From: Adiantum capillus-veneris
Lineage: Eukaryota; Streptophyta; Polypodiopsida; Polypodiales; Pteridaceae
DNA length: 64,000 nt
Direction of reading: 5' to 3'
Assembly: GCA_014529385.2 (NCBI GenBank)
Contig: CM043953.1
Span: 86,886,342-86,950,341, forward strand
Positions 1 to 11,573 of the stretch are shown here, piece after piece. The first letter of the stretch is position 1. Each line of letters begins with the position of its first letter. The position numbers and the translations under genes were made by a program. The notes beneath the pieces are model-generated. The model did not search any database. It was not told the DNA's origin and was given only the letters and a program-made list of their open reading frames with translations.

Positions 1-287
1 TTGCACTGCTAGTGCAATCTCTCTTGCAGATTTAGTATGAGTTTACACCCTGCCATACAAGGTGATGGCTGAGTATGGATGTTAGTGATTGGTTGCTGGA
101 ACCTCCAATCTACCTTCAACCTAATTGGTTGTTTCCATTCCATATCGAGTATATAGATAGATACTCAATGGTTGAGTCATAGTTTGTCGTCAGTTGTGGA
201 AGACTGTCTGTGAGTGGTTGGGGAAAGTACCTCACTCTTACTGCTGTTATTCATCCCATGGGTAGCTTACAAGTATTCTATTTAGTA

Positions 288-356
288 CTAAAGGATATGC
301 TAAGCACATACGTTAGTAAACCGTGCTAAAGGATCTGCTAAGAGCATACGTTAGCA
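288..356 (+). repeat. Imperfect tandem duplication, 38-bp period
   Basis: Two copies of a segment of about 31 bp (288-318 and 326-356) read ctaaaggat-atgctaagcac-atacgttag, with small substitutions. It lies inside the LARD fragment. Confidence 0.8.
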
Positions 357-800
357 CAATGCATTCTGAATAGGTGATTCTCTTCTTATTCTAGAATTTG
401 CTTAGGTTAGGTTTTCAACTTTGAACACCTGTTGTGGTGGGGTTGGATATCGATAGTTTCATAAGTCAAGGACTTAATAGGTGTGCTGACAGAGTATGTT
501 GGCATGTAACCTTTGTTAGGGGTAACATGTGGTTCTGTGTGTTCCAAAATGTTCAGAAGTCTGACATGAGGACACTCCCTATTCTATCTTTCAGTACCTA
601 TGAGCTTTTCAAGATACTCACATGAGTTATCATGAGTTACCATTTAGATACGGGTGGTTGCAAAAGGACAACAATGTTGAAAATCAAGATGTTGCTCTTG
701 GTTTCATTGAACCTCCTCACTGCACCAGGTATCGGTCATATGGACAATTGGCCCGTGTAGAGGATGCCAATAAGGAAAACATCACTGTTCTTACGAAGAT

Positions 801-851
801 ACTACCACTTATGTTTTCGAGGACGAAAATGCTTCTCCAAGGGGGGAGTAA
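801..851 (+). pseudogene. gypsy pol C-terminal tail plus polypurine tract
   Basis: In one frame the sequence encodes a peptide ending TYVFEDENASPRGE followed by TAA at 849-851. This is the typical last segment of plant Ty3/gypsy polyproteins. Its final codons double as the polypurine tract (ccaaggggggag) that primes plus-strand DNA synthesis, and the LTR begins immediately after the stop codon. The rest of pol is missing. The same tail with only small changes occurs at 36773-36820 on the minus strand. Confidence 0.75.
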
Positions 852-975
852 TATCAGGCCAAGGGCAGGGCCAAGGGCCAGGACGGACATGCGGTCAAGG
901 GGCGCTATATTTAGGGTCTAGGAGTCTATATATGGCACGGTTGGGTTGCATGGTCCAGTCCCCTGCGGTCTTACA
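852..975 (+). repeat. 3' LTR of the LARD fragment
   Basis: This segment of about 124 bp starts right after the purine tract (TATCAGGCC, where the related element has TGTCATGCC) and ends GGTCTTACA, where the complete copy ends GGTCTTTCA. Shared internal words include 'ccaaggg', 'ctatata' and 'ggttgggt'. It is shorter and more diverged than the 165-bp LTRs at 36608 and 41593. Confidence 0.7.
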
Positions 976-1474
976 TCAAACAACCTTGGTGTAAGCTTGT
1001 TCTTCCTAGATCAATCAGCAACCGATAACATTGTGCACCCAGAAGAACCCAACCATATTCAACCTGCTTCTTAAGGACCTCAAAATCTCTTGGGTCGAAT
1101 ACCATAGCAAGCACATAGCATCTATGAGCCTCACAGTAAAGTAAAATTTCCCTTGAATCATTATGCAACACCCAGATTTTGTAAAAATTTGACAGCTTTT
1201 TCTTAGCAAGCATATAGGAACACTGCATAAGTTTTACCTGTAACCATAATAGCATTGACATAAGCATAAGTAGAAAGAGTATATGGACCCAACCATAGCC
1301 AGTACCTCGTCAAAGAAACTGAAAAAGAATGTGTACCCTTTGCTTTATCGATAGTGATTCACCCCCTCTGACTTCATAGCTATCACAAACTTGTGAAATT
1401 CTTGCATCAGTGTCAAAGTCATCATCACTTGGAAGACCATGAAAAAGAGCTGTAACTTTTGAATTTACATCCAC
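976..1474. other. Non-coding stretch, nothing recognised
   Basis: AT-rich sequence downstream of the LARD LTR. A 98-codon ORF on the minus strand (971-1267) has no recognisable motif. It overlaps the LTR end, so I do not call it a gene. Confidence 0.5.
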
Positions 1475-2158
1475 TTATGGATCAGTAGAGCAGTGAATAC
1501 TCTCATCATTTGTCAAAGAATTGTGGGTTGCTTCCTCTTGTAGCTCATGAGAAATAACAACAGAAGAAACTTTGTGTCCAATATCTTGTACTTCATTCAT
1601 GTCAAAAATGTTAGGCACACGAAGAACATCATCCAAGCAATCTTTATAAATCTCTTCATCCTGTTCCACTTCACACATTTCTACGGTAGCCAAAGATCCA
1701 TCGATACTCAGTGAAGACTCTTCATGCACCTCCTCTGAACAGGTACTAGAAATAGAGAAATCATCCATAATATGTTGCTCATCCATATCACAATCAGATA
1801 AAAATACATCAATAATGGAATTCTCTTCTCTCAACCCTGACAAGGAAGCTTCACTATTTGCATCATCATCTTGCTCTGTGATATCAGCACTTGTAAATAT
1901 ATCACCAGCAGCAATTGTAGACTCATATATACCCTCATGCACATCCTCTATTGACTCCATGATTTCTTTCACTTCATTTGTTACAGTACAAATGATTTTA
2001 TCTATGCAATCATCTTCAAGAAACCTGTTGTTGTGCTTGACTTCACATGCTTCCATTGTGCTGAGAGGACCATCAACACCTTGTAAAGGATCATCTTGAA
2101 CTTCTTGAGAACAATCCATGTTGCAAAGGTTTATATAGGCTCTCAAGGCCAAAATCAC
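1475..2158 (-). CDS. Acidic hypothetical protein with an internal duplication
   Basis: An open frame of 227 codons, very rich in Asp and Glu, with no domain I recognise. Residues about 16-65 and 140-192 are homologous to each other. The first copy has CS-EV, DGPLSTMEACEV and DDCID. The second has CS-EV, DGSLATVEMCEV and KDCLDD. Both end NEV-(K/Q)-(E/D)-I. The conserved spacing and the tolerance of substitutions suggest a once-translated protein. A Met at codon 14 is an alternative start, and a TATATAAA lies just upstream of it. No signal peptide, membrane segment or retroelement motif is seen. It may be an exon of a larger gene or cargo of an undetected element. That it is expressed is not shown. 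Confidence 0.45.
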   Translation of the reverse strand: MILALRAYINLCNMDCSQEVQDDPLQGVDGPLSTMEACEVKHNNRFLEDDCIDKIICTVTNEVKEIMESIEDVHEGIYESTIAAGDIFTSADITEQDDDANSEASLSGLREENSIIDVFLSDCDMDEQHIMDDFSISSTCSEEVHEESSLSIDGSLATVEMCEVEQDEEIYKDCLDDVLRVPNIFDMNEVQDIGHKVSSVVISHELQEEATHNSLTNDESIHCSTDP

Positions 2159-2639
2159 AAGCTAAGAATAAAGAAAAGCAAAGAGAGATAAGTTCACGCA
2201 TGTTCACGGCTGTTTAAAAAATAAAATAAATAATAATAAGAATAAATTTTTAATTTTTTTGTGGATACGAATTTTGATGCGGGATTTTGGGTATGTAATT
2301 TTAGAAGAACCTTAGCTTACAAGAAAAAAAGCTCTAAACTTGACTCCTCCTCTCTCTTTTCTAAAAATACTCTTTCTTTCCTAAAAGTACTCTTCCTACT
2401 CCTTCTCTTCTAAAATTACTCCTCCTTTCTTAAAATTACTCCTTTTCTCTTAGGGGTCAACTCTTATCTCTAGATACAGTCTTGAGGCTTAGGTTTTTAA
2501 TATCAACCTATAGTTCTAGAGTCCGATTTTTGATCCGATCGTTCCATTAGAATGCTCTTTGAGTTAATAAAATGCAAACCTAAACATTTTTGCAAAAAAG
2601 TATATGAAATTTTTTTTATTGAAAAATGTTGGGTACATT
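2159..2639. other. AT-rich non-coding stretch
   Basis: Contains A/T-rich runs near 2215-2265 and pyrimidine-rich stretches (repeated 'actcctcc/tctctt' words) at 2340-2460. I see no gene. Confidence 0.5.
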
Positions 2640-2640
2640 A

Positions 2641-2674
<34 letters not shown>

Positions 2675-2930
2675 GCCTTTGTTTGTGCACCACAGGGATA
2701 CATGGTTCTCTATCATCCTTTCTATCATTCTTATCAAAGTTTCTCTCTCTCTCTCTCTATCTCTCTCTGTCTCTCTTCTTCATTGTGTGCATTCCAAAGA
2801 TATGTACATATCTTTCTCTCCTATCTTTCTTTCTCTATCTCTTTTTAAACATCTATATCATGGAGGATTCTCTCTCTGCCTCTCAGTATGCATCTATTAC
2901 ATTAGGGTCTCTTTCTCTATCTTCCTTTTT
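2640..2930. repeat. Interrupted CT-rich low-complexity tract
   Basis: (CT)n blocks at about 2640-2674 and 2740-2780, with shorter ones to 2930, separated by unique sequence. Open frames here exist only because CT repeats lack stop codons. Confidence 0.85.
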
Positions 2931-3089
2931 CAACTATCTATTATGGAGGAGAACTATGGTTCTTCATTCCCCTCTCCCTCTCTCTGGATTTTGCTCCTAT
3001 CTCATCTCTTGTTGAGTCATCCCTCTTCTTGTTTCCTCAAACTCATGTTGTAGAGTTTTCTTCTGTTCTCTTCCTTTTGTGGAAAACTC

Positions 3090-4230
<1,141 letters not shown>

Positions 4231-4430
4231 ACCATTATGGATAACAAAGTCTAACTACAGTCTTGAGGCTCTAGCCAGTGTTTTGTGAGTCTTGCCATAG
4301 TATTGCACCATTATGGATAACAATGTATAACTACAGTCTTGAGGCTCTAGCCAGTGTTTTGTGAGTACTACAGTCTTGAGGCTCTAGCCAATGTTTTGTG
4401 AGTCTTGCCATAGTGTTTCCATTGCCTTAC
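4231..4430 (+). repeat. Tandem repeat, 76-bp unit, about 2.5 copies
   Basis: Copies start at 4231 and 4307 (accattatggataacaa...). A shortened third copy starts at 4367 (actacagtcttgaggctct...). The shared core is 'cttgaggctctagcca-tgttttgtgag'. No coding potential. Confidence 0.9.
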
Positions 4431-5186
4431 CACCATCCAGAGCACTTGCCTTGCACTCTGGGGCTTTAACCAGTGCGTACTATACCTTGGTTGTGCGCAA
4501 TCCGGCCTATGAGCCTTGTAGTCATATCATCTAGTTACATTGTGGTTTTCAATATTGTTGCACCCAATGCACTCTCCATTGCACCTCATCCTCTACATCC
4601 CCATTGTACTTGATGTGTAGTCATGGACTGGGCAGAGTTGGCCCCAACCAGAGTAGTCTTGTATGGCTATATGGTTATATACAAGGTGTTCCCTTGGAGG
4701 GCTTGTGGTTGTCTCAATTGTCTATTGTTTTAGTTCTTGTTCCCTGTTGAGTTAATTCTTCAGTTTTATTATTAAGTTTTTGCACTGTTTGTTGATTTGA
4801 GCTAGCTTGTGAGTTTGCATGGATACTACATCTAGAGCATTCCACCACTAGAAAGCATTGTGTGGGCCATTTCCATCTACATAATCTATCTTTTTTTTTT
4901 AGAATCCTTGTAAATAAAAATTTTGTAATTTTTTTTGAAAAGCTATGAAACCCTGAGCTGCAATCTTTTATCATGTATTCAAATCCCAAGTAGCCGTCCA
5001 TTGGTCATTTTGAAAATCCCCAGGTATCTAATACAAAATCCTTAGTTTGAACACATCTATTAACATCATTATCTTTTTGGAAAAGAAATATCTTTTGTTG
5101 TATAGCTGTCGAGGAGTCTTACCAAATGGCGAGCAAATATTTTCGAGCAAGGATAAAAACGAGAGACTTTCTCTCAAACATAGAGT
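4431..5186. other. Non-coding stretch, nothing recognised
   Basis: No ORF with recognisable motifs and no terminal repeats seen. Confidence 0.45.
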
Positions 5187-5206
5187 TGTGTGTGTGTGTG
5201 TGTGTT

Positions 5207-5278
<72 letters not shown>

Positions 5279-5281
5279 ACA
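5187..5281. repeat. Compound microsatellite (TG)n(TC)n(AC)n
   Basis: A TG run (about 5187-5206) passes into TC (to about 5230) and then AC (to about 5281). The open frames across it on both strands are repeat artefacts. Confidence 0.95.
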
Positions 5282-5308
5282 AAGTACAATTGGATAAGAG
5301 GGCCTATT

Positions 5309-5383
5309 GCAATGGTTGTGTCTCTAGCCATCAACTAAGTTGATGCTTGCAATGGTTGTGTCTCTAGCCATTAACTGAGTTGA
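5309..5383 (+). repeat. Direct repeat, 40-bp period
   Basis: 'gcaatggttgtgtctctagc' followed by 'catcaactaagttga' at 5309-5343 recurs at 5349-5383 with two substitutions. Confidence 0.85.
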
Positions 5384-5739
5384 CATTGTGGGGTACAAAT
5401 AAAGTCTTAGTAAGCAAGTACATTAGAATAGCAACAAGACATCTATAATCATTCAAGTGATTTGAATGAAACATTGTGGGTCGTGTCACATATGTCTGCT
5501 CCTTGGACATGCCCAATTATATGTTTGTGCACAACTTATGGCAAGAAGCTACATTGCAAGAGACGTTTGTTGTTCAGGGAAACCTCCTCAAGAAGAAAAA
5601 GAAATTCCTTTTATTAGAGGCAAGAATGACACTTAAATGTCTTGAACTTTAGATCACGAGGAGGCATCATGAACACTTTATAGTCAGATGAGACCTTCAT
5701 TTTCTTCGGCTCATTGTCTATGTGTGTTAGCTAGGGTAT

Positions 5740-6000
5740 TCAACTTGCCTTGTAAGAGTACCCACATGTGACAAGAAAGTTATTTGGTACATAATGGAAG
5801 TGGCTGTAGCCATCTAAACCGGTGCGAATGGCTACATGCAAGTTTCTAATGGAAATCTTTATGTATGAGTTTCTACAGGTAGATAGCGGGGTTGTTTCAT
5901 TTGCCTTCTATGAGCGTCACATGTAACAAAGAAAATTATTTGGTGCATAATGGAATTGCCTATAGCCATCCGTGCCGGCGTGGAATGGAAATCTTTACCC
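5740..6000 (+). repeat. Diverged tandem duplication (about 155 bp) with hairpin motif
   Basis: The unit at about 5745-5862 (cttgccttgtaagag..., acatgtgac, ttatttggtacataatgga, tgtagccat) recurs at about 5900-6000 (tttgccttctatgag..., acatgtaac, ttatttggtgcataatgga, tatagccat). Each copy contains a partial version of the dyad found complete at 7628-7671. Confidence 0.75.
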
Positions 6001-6041
6001 GTCACTCCTGCAAACATTGGCACGATCGTTCAAAAAATGAA

Positions 6042-6472
6042 GGGAAAATCACCAAAATACCCCTCTAGTTTGTGGAAAGTCCCAAAATACACCTCAAAAT
6101 TCAAAAATTCCCAAAATACCCTTATATCTATTTTAGTTGGATCGTTCACAATTTCCTAATCTTTATTCTTTTTTGACAATGGAGATCCGTTTTTAGTGCT
6201 TAGCATGTAATTTGTCACAAATTACCTCCCAAAAAAAGACAATTATGTCTAAAAATAATGAAGCAATTCATCTCCAAAACCTACATAACTAGCTCAAATT
6301 CTAGTTTAAGTATCTTGTATTGATAGACAATCAATCTTCTTCTGAAAAGCTACAATTTTTTTAATCTTAGGACACATTTACTCTCACAACTAGGGGTATT
6401 TTTCGGAATTTTGGAAAATTTGAAAGGCATTTTGGGAATTTATGACAAAGTAGGGGTACCCAGTTGGGGAAA
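6042..6472. repeat. Imperfect terminal inverted repeat pair, MITE-like
   Basis: About 6042-6125 (aaaatcaccaaaatacccct..., attcccaaaatacc) resembles the reverse complement of about 6383-6472 (cta-ggggtattttt, aaggcattttgggaattt, taggggtaccc). The enclosed 430 bp is AT-rich and non-coding. It could be a small non-autonomous DNA element, but the flanking target duplication is not clear to me. Confidence 0.45.
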
Positions 6473-6978
6473 ATCGGAAAAGCGATAGAATCATGCGAGA
6501 TCCATTTCAAAGCTGAATGGGAGGTGTCGAAGTTTGCAGACAAACATCTGAGTGAAGGGGGAGATGCGAGGTGAATTTGGCTGCTCATGCTCCAGCCACA
6601 TGCTGCAGCTGCTCTGCATCCTGTCGCGCAGGGAACTGGCAGCTATGGGGGCACAGGAGGTTCATGCTTTTTTTTATATGTAGGAAATTGTGCTCAACAT
6701 CGCAACACCTATTGCATGCTGTGTTGGCTACGAGAACATTGTGAGGTTGTACCATAATTATGTCGCGCATTTGAACTCCTCATCTGCCTTTTACTCTCTT
6801 GAGAGAGATCTCAACTCAGAAGTGGAATCTGATGAGTATCCGATGAATATAATATCAGCGGAGCCAGTATGTACCATTGTGGCATGTGGAGTTTTTTTAA
6901 TTTGAAAGGTAGTAGGTGGTTCAATTTTTTTTAAAAAATATGCATAATCTTTTACAGATTTCCTCTTTCTAGTTGTAG

Positions 6979-7046
<68 letters not shown>
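6979..7046. repeat. (CT)n microsatellite
   Basis: About 34 uninterrupted CT units. Confidence 0.97.
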
Positions 7047-7049
<3 letters not shown>

Positions 7050-7222
7050 ATTTCGGGAGGCGACTCGTTGCAGACATGTGTGATGTGAATTCTCTCGTTC
7101 TCTCTTTGTCGCATGCGCAACAAAGTTTTTGCAAACCACGTTTTTCCCTCTCTGTCGCATGCACAGAAGCCTGCGAAGGCCATTCTCTCTTTCCTTCCCT
7201 CAATGCTGTCGTGGTAGTGAAG

Positions 7223-7228
<6 letters not shown>

Positions 7229-7316
<88 letters not shown>
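7229..7316. repeat. (CT)n microsatellite
   Basis: About 44 CT units. Together with 6979-7046 it generates long Arg-Glu and Leu-Ser open frames that are not genes. Confidence 0.97.
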
Positions 7317-7320
<4 letters not shown>

Positions 7321-7468
7321 GCATATTCTCCCTCCTCGCTTCAATTTTGTATGTGCGTGCACAACAAAAACACTGTCTATAGGCAAGGTGTCTTGGAAGT
7401 AGAGTGGGGAAGAAATTGTGCGCCAAGAGGAAAGGAGGGGAAGGGAGGTAGGGGGCTCAGATCGAGCA

Positions 7469-7510
<42 letters not shown>
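7469..7510 (+). repeat. Poly(G) run of 42 bases
   Basis: An uninterrupted G homopolymer preceded by a G-rich purine stretch (7420-7455). Such a long G run is rare in plant nuclear DNA. It could be real and G-quadruplex forming, or a sequencing or assembly artefact. Confidence 0.9.
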
Positions 7511-7511
<1 letters not shown>

Positions 7512-7627
7512 AAAACGCGAAATATACCCATCTACTGAATTTTTAAAAAGACGAACGATTATTAGTAGCTATGTATTAAGAATTTCCACAAATTAAAGGA
7601 GTATTTTGGTAATTATCCCAAAAATGA

Positions 7628-7671
7628 ACTGCCTGTAGCCATCCATGCCGGCGTGGATGGCTACAGGTAGT
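7628..7671. repeat. 44-bp loopless dyad (perfect-type hairpin)
   Basis: Two 22-base arms meet without a spacer at 7649/7650. The left arm contains CCTGTAGCCATCCATGCC and the right arm GGCGTGGATGGCTACAGG. Only two of 22 pairs are not Watson-Crick, and both are G-T, so the plus-strand RNA would pair throughout. Related partial copies lie at about 5804-5838 and 5952-5980. Confidence 0.85.
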
Positions 7672-7712
7672 TTCACGTCACTATTTTTTCTTGTCTAATG
7701 ACATGCTACAGC

Positions 7713-7714
<2 letters not shown>

Positions 7715-7771
<57 letters not shown>
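7715..7771. repeat. (AG)n microsatellite
   Basis: About 28 AG units. Confidence 0.97.
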
Positions 7772-7773
<2 letters not shown>

Positions 7774-8032
7774 TTGCACTGTGTTAGATGCAGGTAATGA
7801 GAGACGCAACTATGGAGCAGTAGAGAGAATCCGGGAGCCCCAGCTGAGCTGCGAGGTGGTGGAGCAATTGTGCTACATGCTCTTTGTCGCCTACCTACAC
7901 CTTCTTCAATTCTAATTCTCCCCTCTGATCTCTTTCCATGTTACTGGACATACACTCTTTTTGGACCCGCCCCCCTGCTCACCCCCGCGTGCGCACATCC
8001 ATGTTGTCATGTATAGATACATCAAGGACTAT

Positions 8033-8195
<163 letters not shown>

Positions 8196-8419
8196 CATAA
8201 TGTGAGAGGTTAGAGCAGATGGAGCCGTGGCCATTATCGAGCGACAACGCGCACTTCAACACTTTCGGTTGGCTCATCAGATCAGCTCTCATTATTTTTT
8301 CGAGCTTTGGATCAAGCCTATATTGTAGCGATGGATGCAGAGTGGAAATCTCTGCGCTCAAATAACACAAAGAGACGTTTCCCCGTGTCTCCAACCGTGA
8401 GTGGATGAGTTTTAAAGAG

Positions 8420-8421
<2 letters not shown>

Positions 8422-8459
<38 letters not shown>

Positions 8460-8496
8460 AGCTACTCGTCTGGTTGCATTCTAATCGATCTCGATC

Positions 8497-8523
<27 letters not shown>
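8422..8523. repeat. (CT)n and (TG)n microsatellites
   Basis: A CT run at 8422-8453 and a TG run at about 8497-8523 flank 40 bp of unique sequence. Confidence 0.95.
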
Positions 8524-9235
<712 letters not shown>

Positions 9236-9350
9236 TGCATTGCATAAAAATAAACCCTGGAACAGTAACAATGATATAAGTGGGGAAAAAACCCATTAAA
9301 TCAGACCATAAAAAATACTTATATAATTAGTGAGAAGTGGCATGAAGTCC

Positions 9351-9369
9351 GAGAGAGAGAGATAGAGAT

Positions 9370-9441
<72 letters not shown>

Positions 9442-9457
9442 AGAAGAAGAAGAATAA
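9351..9457. repeat. (GA)n plus (AAG)n microsatellite
   Basis: A GA run with GATA interruptions changes at about 9438 to AAG repeats, which directly abut the 3' end of the SINE-like element at 9459-9585. Confidence 0.95.
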
Positions 9458-9458
9458 G

Positions 9459-9585
9459 GAGAGAATTTTAACTTCGTAGGAAACTATCCCAAGAGACCTT
9501 AAAGATCTATCCGACGAGGAGAGTTGAACTCAAGACCTCTTATTCAAGAGGGAAATGGCATAACCAATCTACCACACTTTGGTGA
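9459..9585 (-). mobile_element. tRNA-derived SINE-like element
   Basis: On the minus strand there is a pol III A-box-like TGGTAGATTGG (9564-9574) followed, with tRNA-like spacing, by a B-box-like GGTCTTGAGTTCAACTC (9521-9537). The 50-base 3' region recurs at 9635-9684. A tRNA head, a non-tRNA body and a repeated 3' end next to a simple repeat are the hallmarks of a SINE. The tRNA folds poorly outside the boxes, so it is not a functional tRNA gene. Exact ends are uncertain. Confidence 0.65.
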
Positions 9586-9634
9586 TAAAAAGATTATACA
9601 ATTTTCCTCTTTATTAGCACACCCACACACACAA

Positions 9635-9684
9635 GAATTTTAAGGTTGTAGGAAACTATCCCGAGTGACCTTAAAGATCTATCC
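9635..9684 (-). mobile_element. 3' fragment of the same SINE-like family
   Basis: 'gaattttaa', 'gtaggaaactatccc' and 'gaccttaaagatctatcc' match 9463-9512 in the same order. Its 3' end abuts a (TG)n tract (9621-9634 region) instead of AAG/AG repeats. Confidence 0.75.
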
Positions 9685-9733
9685 ACATAGAAACTCTTGC
9701 TTGTACAAGTAGTAATCATCTGAATCTTTTTGC

Positions 9734-10066
9734 TTATGAGAAACTATGTCTTGCCATACTTTTTGAGTGTGTGAAGTATCTCTTGAAACAATTCAAAACT
9801 TCCGTGTAATTCCCCTTAACTTCCTCAGGCAAAGGGTCAAACCAAGTGCTAGCATCTTTCCTAAGGACCACCTCAAACATTTCTACACTTTCTTGATTAG
9901 TTACTATCCTCTTGATACGACAAGACATCTTAAAATTTGCTAAAAATAGTTTTGCATCCTCTCCAGGCTCTCCAAAGAAAAGAGGATATCCAGACATTTG
10001 GCGTTGGCTTTCCACTGAATAGATTCCAAAGTGGTGCACGTTTTTTTCTTGAAAAGATTTACACAA
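9734..10066 (-). pseudogene. gypsy gag fragment (retrotransposon gag domain)
   Basis: The 110-codon frame contains GEPGEDAKLFLANFK, an Ile/Val-rich helix region, DASTWFDPLPEE and a following NCFKRYF. This is the pattern of the plant Ty3/gypsy capsid domain (FNGEG-EDA-EFL, A-AWYD-LPEE, F-ERY). Only the N-terminal capsid part is present. No zinc knuckle or pol follows downstream (left). It overlaps in another frame with the leader ORF at 10108-10311, which the Tat-like element also has upstream of its gag. I infer a truncated element of a related gypsy family. Confidence 0.7.
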
Positions 10067-10107
10067 TAATGTTTTCTAAATGGCAATTTGTTCTTCAACA
10101 AAATAAA

Positions 10108-10311
10108 TATTTGCACATCAAATGATCTATGACAATCAACAAGAGGTAGGATGACAGGGTTTGGCGATGAAAAAAATTCTCCTACTCTTTGGGCGCCAAA
10201 CATGAACACCATACGTTGTTGAAAATGGATCTTTATACTAATTGCAACGTTTATTCTAATGTGTGGAGTGAAATGAAAGGAAAAAAACTCTATTCCTGGG
10301 CCATTATCCAT
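10108..10311 (-). pseudogene. Conserved leader ORF upstream of gypsy gag
   Basis: The segment encodes a peptide with FQQRMVFMFGAQRV, SSPNPVILPL and SFDVQIF. The Tat-like element carries the matching FQKRIVFMFGPRRL, ESPLPVIISM and SFDVHVF at about 19790-19950, in the same position upstream of gag. Conservation of the protein reading between two diverged copies suggests past selection. The function is unknown. The frame runs on into the gag region in a different register. Confidence 0.55.
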
Positions 10312-10547
10312 GGTCTATGCATGACCTAATGCTTAAAACAAAACAAAAATATAGACGTCCAAACTAAGGTCGTACCTAATGAGAGGAAAAATAAAAGGAT
10401 TTACTGAAGCGTTTATGAGGGCCCAAAATTCTACAAATTACTTGTTGAAATTGTAATTTTGTGCTTACAATGATATGCACCTTTTGCCTTGCAATAGGAA
10501 CAAACGGGTCATATAAATCTTCGTGATTCATGCAAGCTACTTGATTA

Positions 10548-11298
10548 TGTTAAGTATGGAGCCTGATTTACCCTTGTAATTTTTTGTGGTAAAAGCGCAC
10601 ATTTGTAAGGCCCCCATTATGAGGAGAAGCCATCGTACGTGAAGGAAAATCACTCACCGGAAACCAAAATTTTCACAGTCAAAAATCAGGGGCAACTTTA
10701 GGGGCCTCGGGGGCGGAAGCCCTCGAGACTTTTTTTCCCTCGCCAAAATATTCCTTTTCGCCGGAATAGTATGGCCAGACGGCGGCCGGAAAATGGTCGG
10801 AAAACAACCGATCAGTTGGCTGGTGGCTGGAAGTCAATGGCCGGTGGCCGAATTCAAAAGCGGACTTGTCTTCTCAAGGGAGGCCACACATGGGCGGATT
10901 GAAGGGTCCGATTTGGACTTATCTACACAAGGGCCGCTACACATGGCTGCCTCTCATGAGAGAGGGCAACTCTTTTGGCCTATAAAAGGAGGCCATTTCT
11001 ACACACATTTCATAGTGTGTGAAGTTGATGCAACAAGGTGAGTGTGAGGTGGTGAGAGTGAAGCAAGGCGGGAGCTCCATTAAGGGTATAATCCCTTTGT
11101 AAACTACTTCTTGTTTTGAAGTACTAAAGCCATTGAGTGGCTGCTTTCCCGTGGACGTAGACCACATTGGGTGAACCACGTATATCGTGTGTACTCTCTC
11201 TCTCTCTCTCTACTCTATAATCTCGTGTATGTAAATCTGTCTCTCTCCATGAAGTAATCTACTCAATTATCTATTTAGCTACATCTTATTTCCTAACA
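10548..11298 (+). mobile_element. Solo LTR of the Copia-1 family
   Basis: The 751-bp sequence starts TGTTAAGTATGGAGCCTGAT, ends TTTCCTAACA and matches both LTRs of the copia element at 25067-30597. Flanks are GATTA (10543-10547) and AATTA (11299-11303), a target duplication with one change. No internal element sequence is attached, so this is a recombination-derived solo LTR. It has a TATA box in CCTATAAAAGG near 10979 and a CT run at 11188-11208. It keeps the 'ggcctcgggggcgg' segment present in the 3' LTR of Copia-1 but deleted from its 5' LTR. Confidence 0.93.
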
Positions 11299-11340
11299 AA
11301 TTACTCTAAAGACTGAGTATTCACAACAACATATACAAGC

Positions 11341-11362
11341 CGTCCTCAGTGGGGGCACCAAT
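11341..11362 (-). other. Possible gypsy primer-binding site
   Basis: On the minus strand TTGGTGCCCCCACTGAGGAC resembles TTTGTGCCCCCATGGAGGA at 20650-20669 of the Tat-like element, in the equivalent place upstream of the conserved leader ORF. If so, the gag fragment at 9734 and this site are parts of one element interrupted by the solo LTR. This is inference. Confidence 0.35.
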
Positions 11363-11534
11363 TTAGGTGGTCTGGGGCGGGTAACAAGAAGAGTGGCCTC
11401 TAAGCACCCTTCTACTCACTCGTGCTGCTCAATTGGGTTGGGGTTGGAAAAAACAACAAACACACACACAAACCTGCAACCTAACACTACACAAATTTGG
11501 GGCACCACCTAGTTTTGGATGCGAACTAGGACGC

Positions 11535-11573
<39 letters not shown>

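Larger units (their letters stand above)
1..975 (+). mobile_element. 3' portion of a LARD-like non-autonomous gypsy retrotransposon
   Basis: This is the 3' end of an LTR element whose 5' part lies outside the window. Bases about 650-850 align by eye with the 3' internal part of the complete LARD at 36608-41757 read on its minus strand. Shared words include 'tggttgcaaa', 'ggacaacaatg' and 'cattgaacctcct'. Both end in the same short coding tail, purine tract and short LTR. No gag, protease, RT or integrase motif is visible upstream. Short ORFs at 434-625 and 622-921 resemble nothing I know. The family assignment is by direct comparison within the window; that it is a gypsy derivative is inferred from the coding tail. 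Confidence 0.75.

Noticed and set aside
434-921. Two overlapping ORFs as host genes
   Set aside because: They lie in the non-coding interior of the LARD fragment, as shown by similarity to the interior of the complete LARD.
2098-2135. TATATAAA near 2128 as a firm promoter for the acidic ORF
   Set aside because: It lies only a few bases from the Met at codon 14, too close for a normal transcription start upstream of that codon.
9520-9585. tRNA gene on the minus strand
   Set aside because: A- and B-box motifs are present, but the acceptor stem and a proper anticodon arm do not form and the 3' part is a repeated family. It fits a SINE better.
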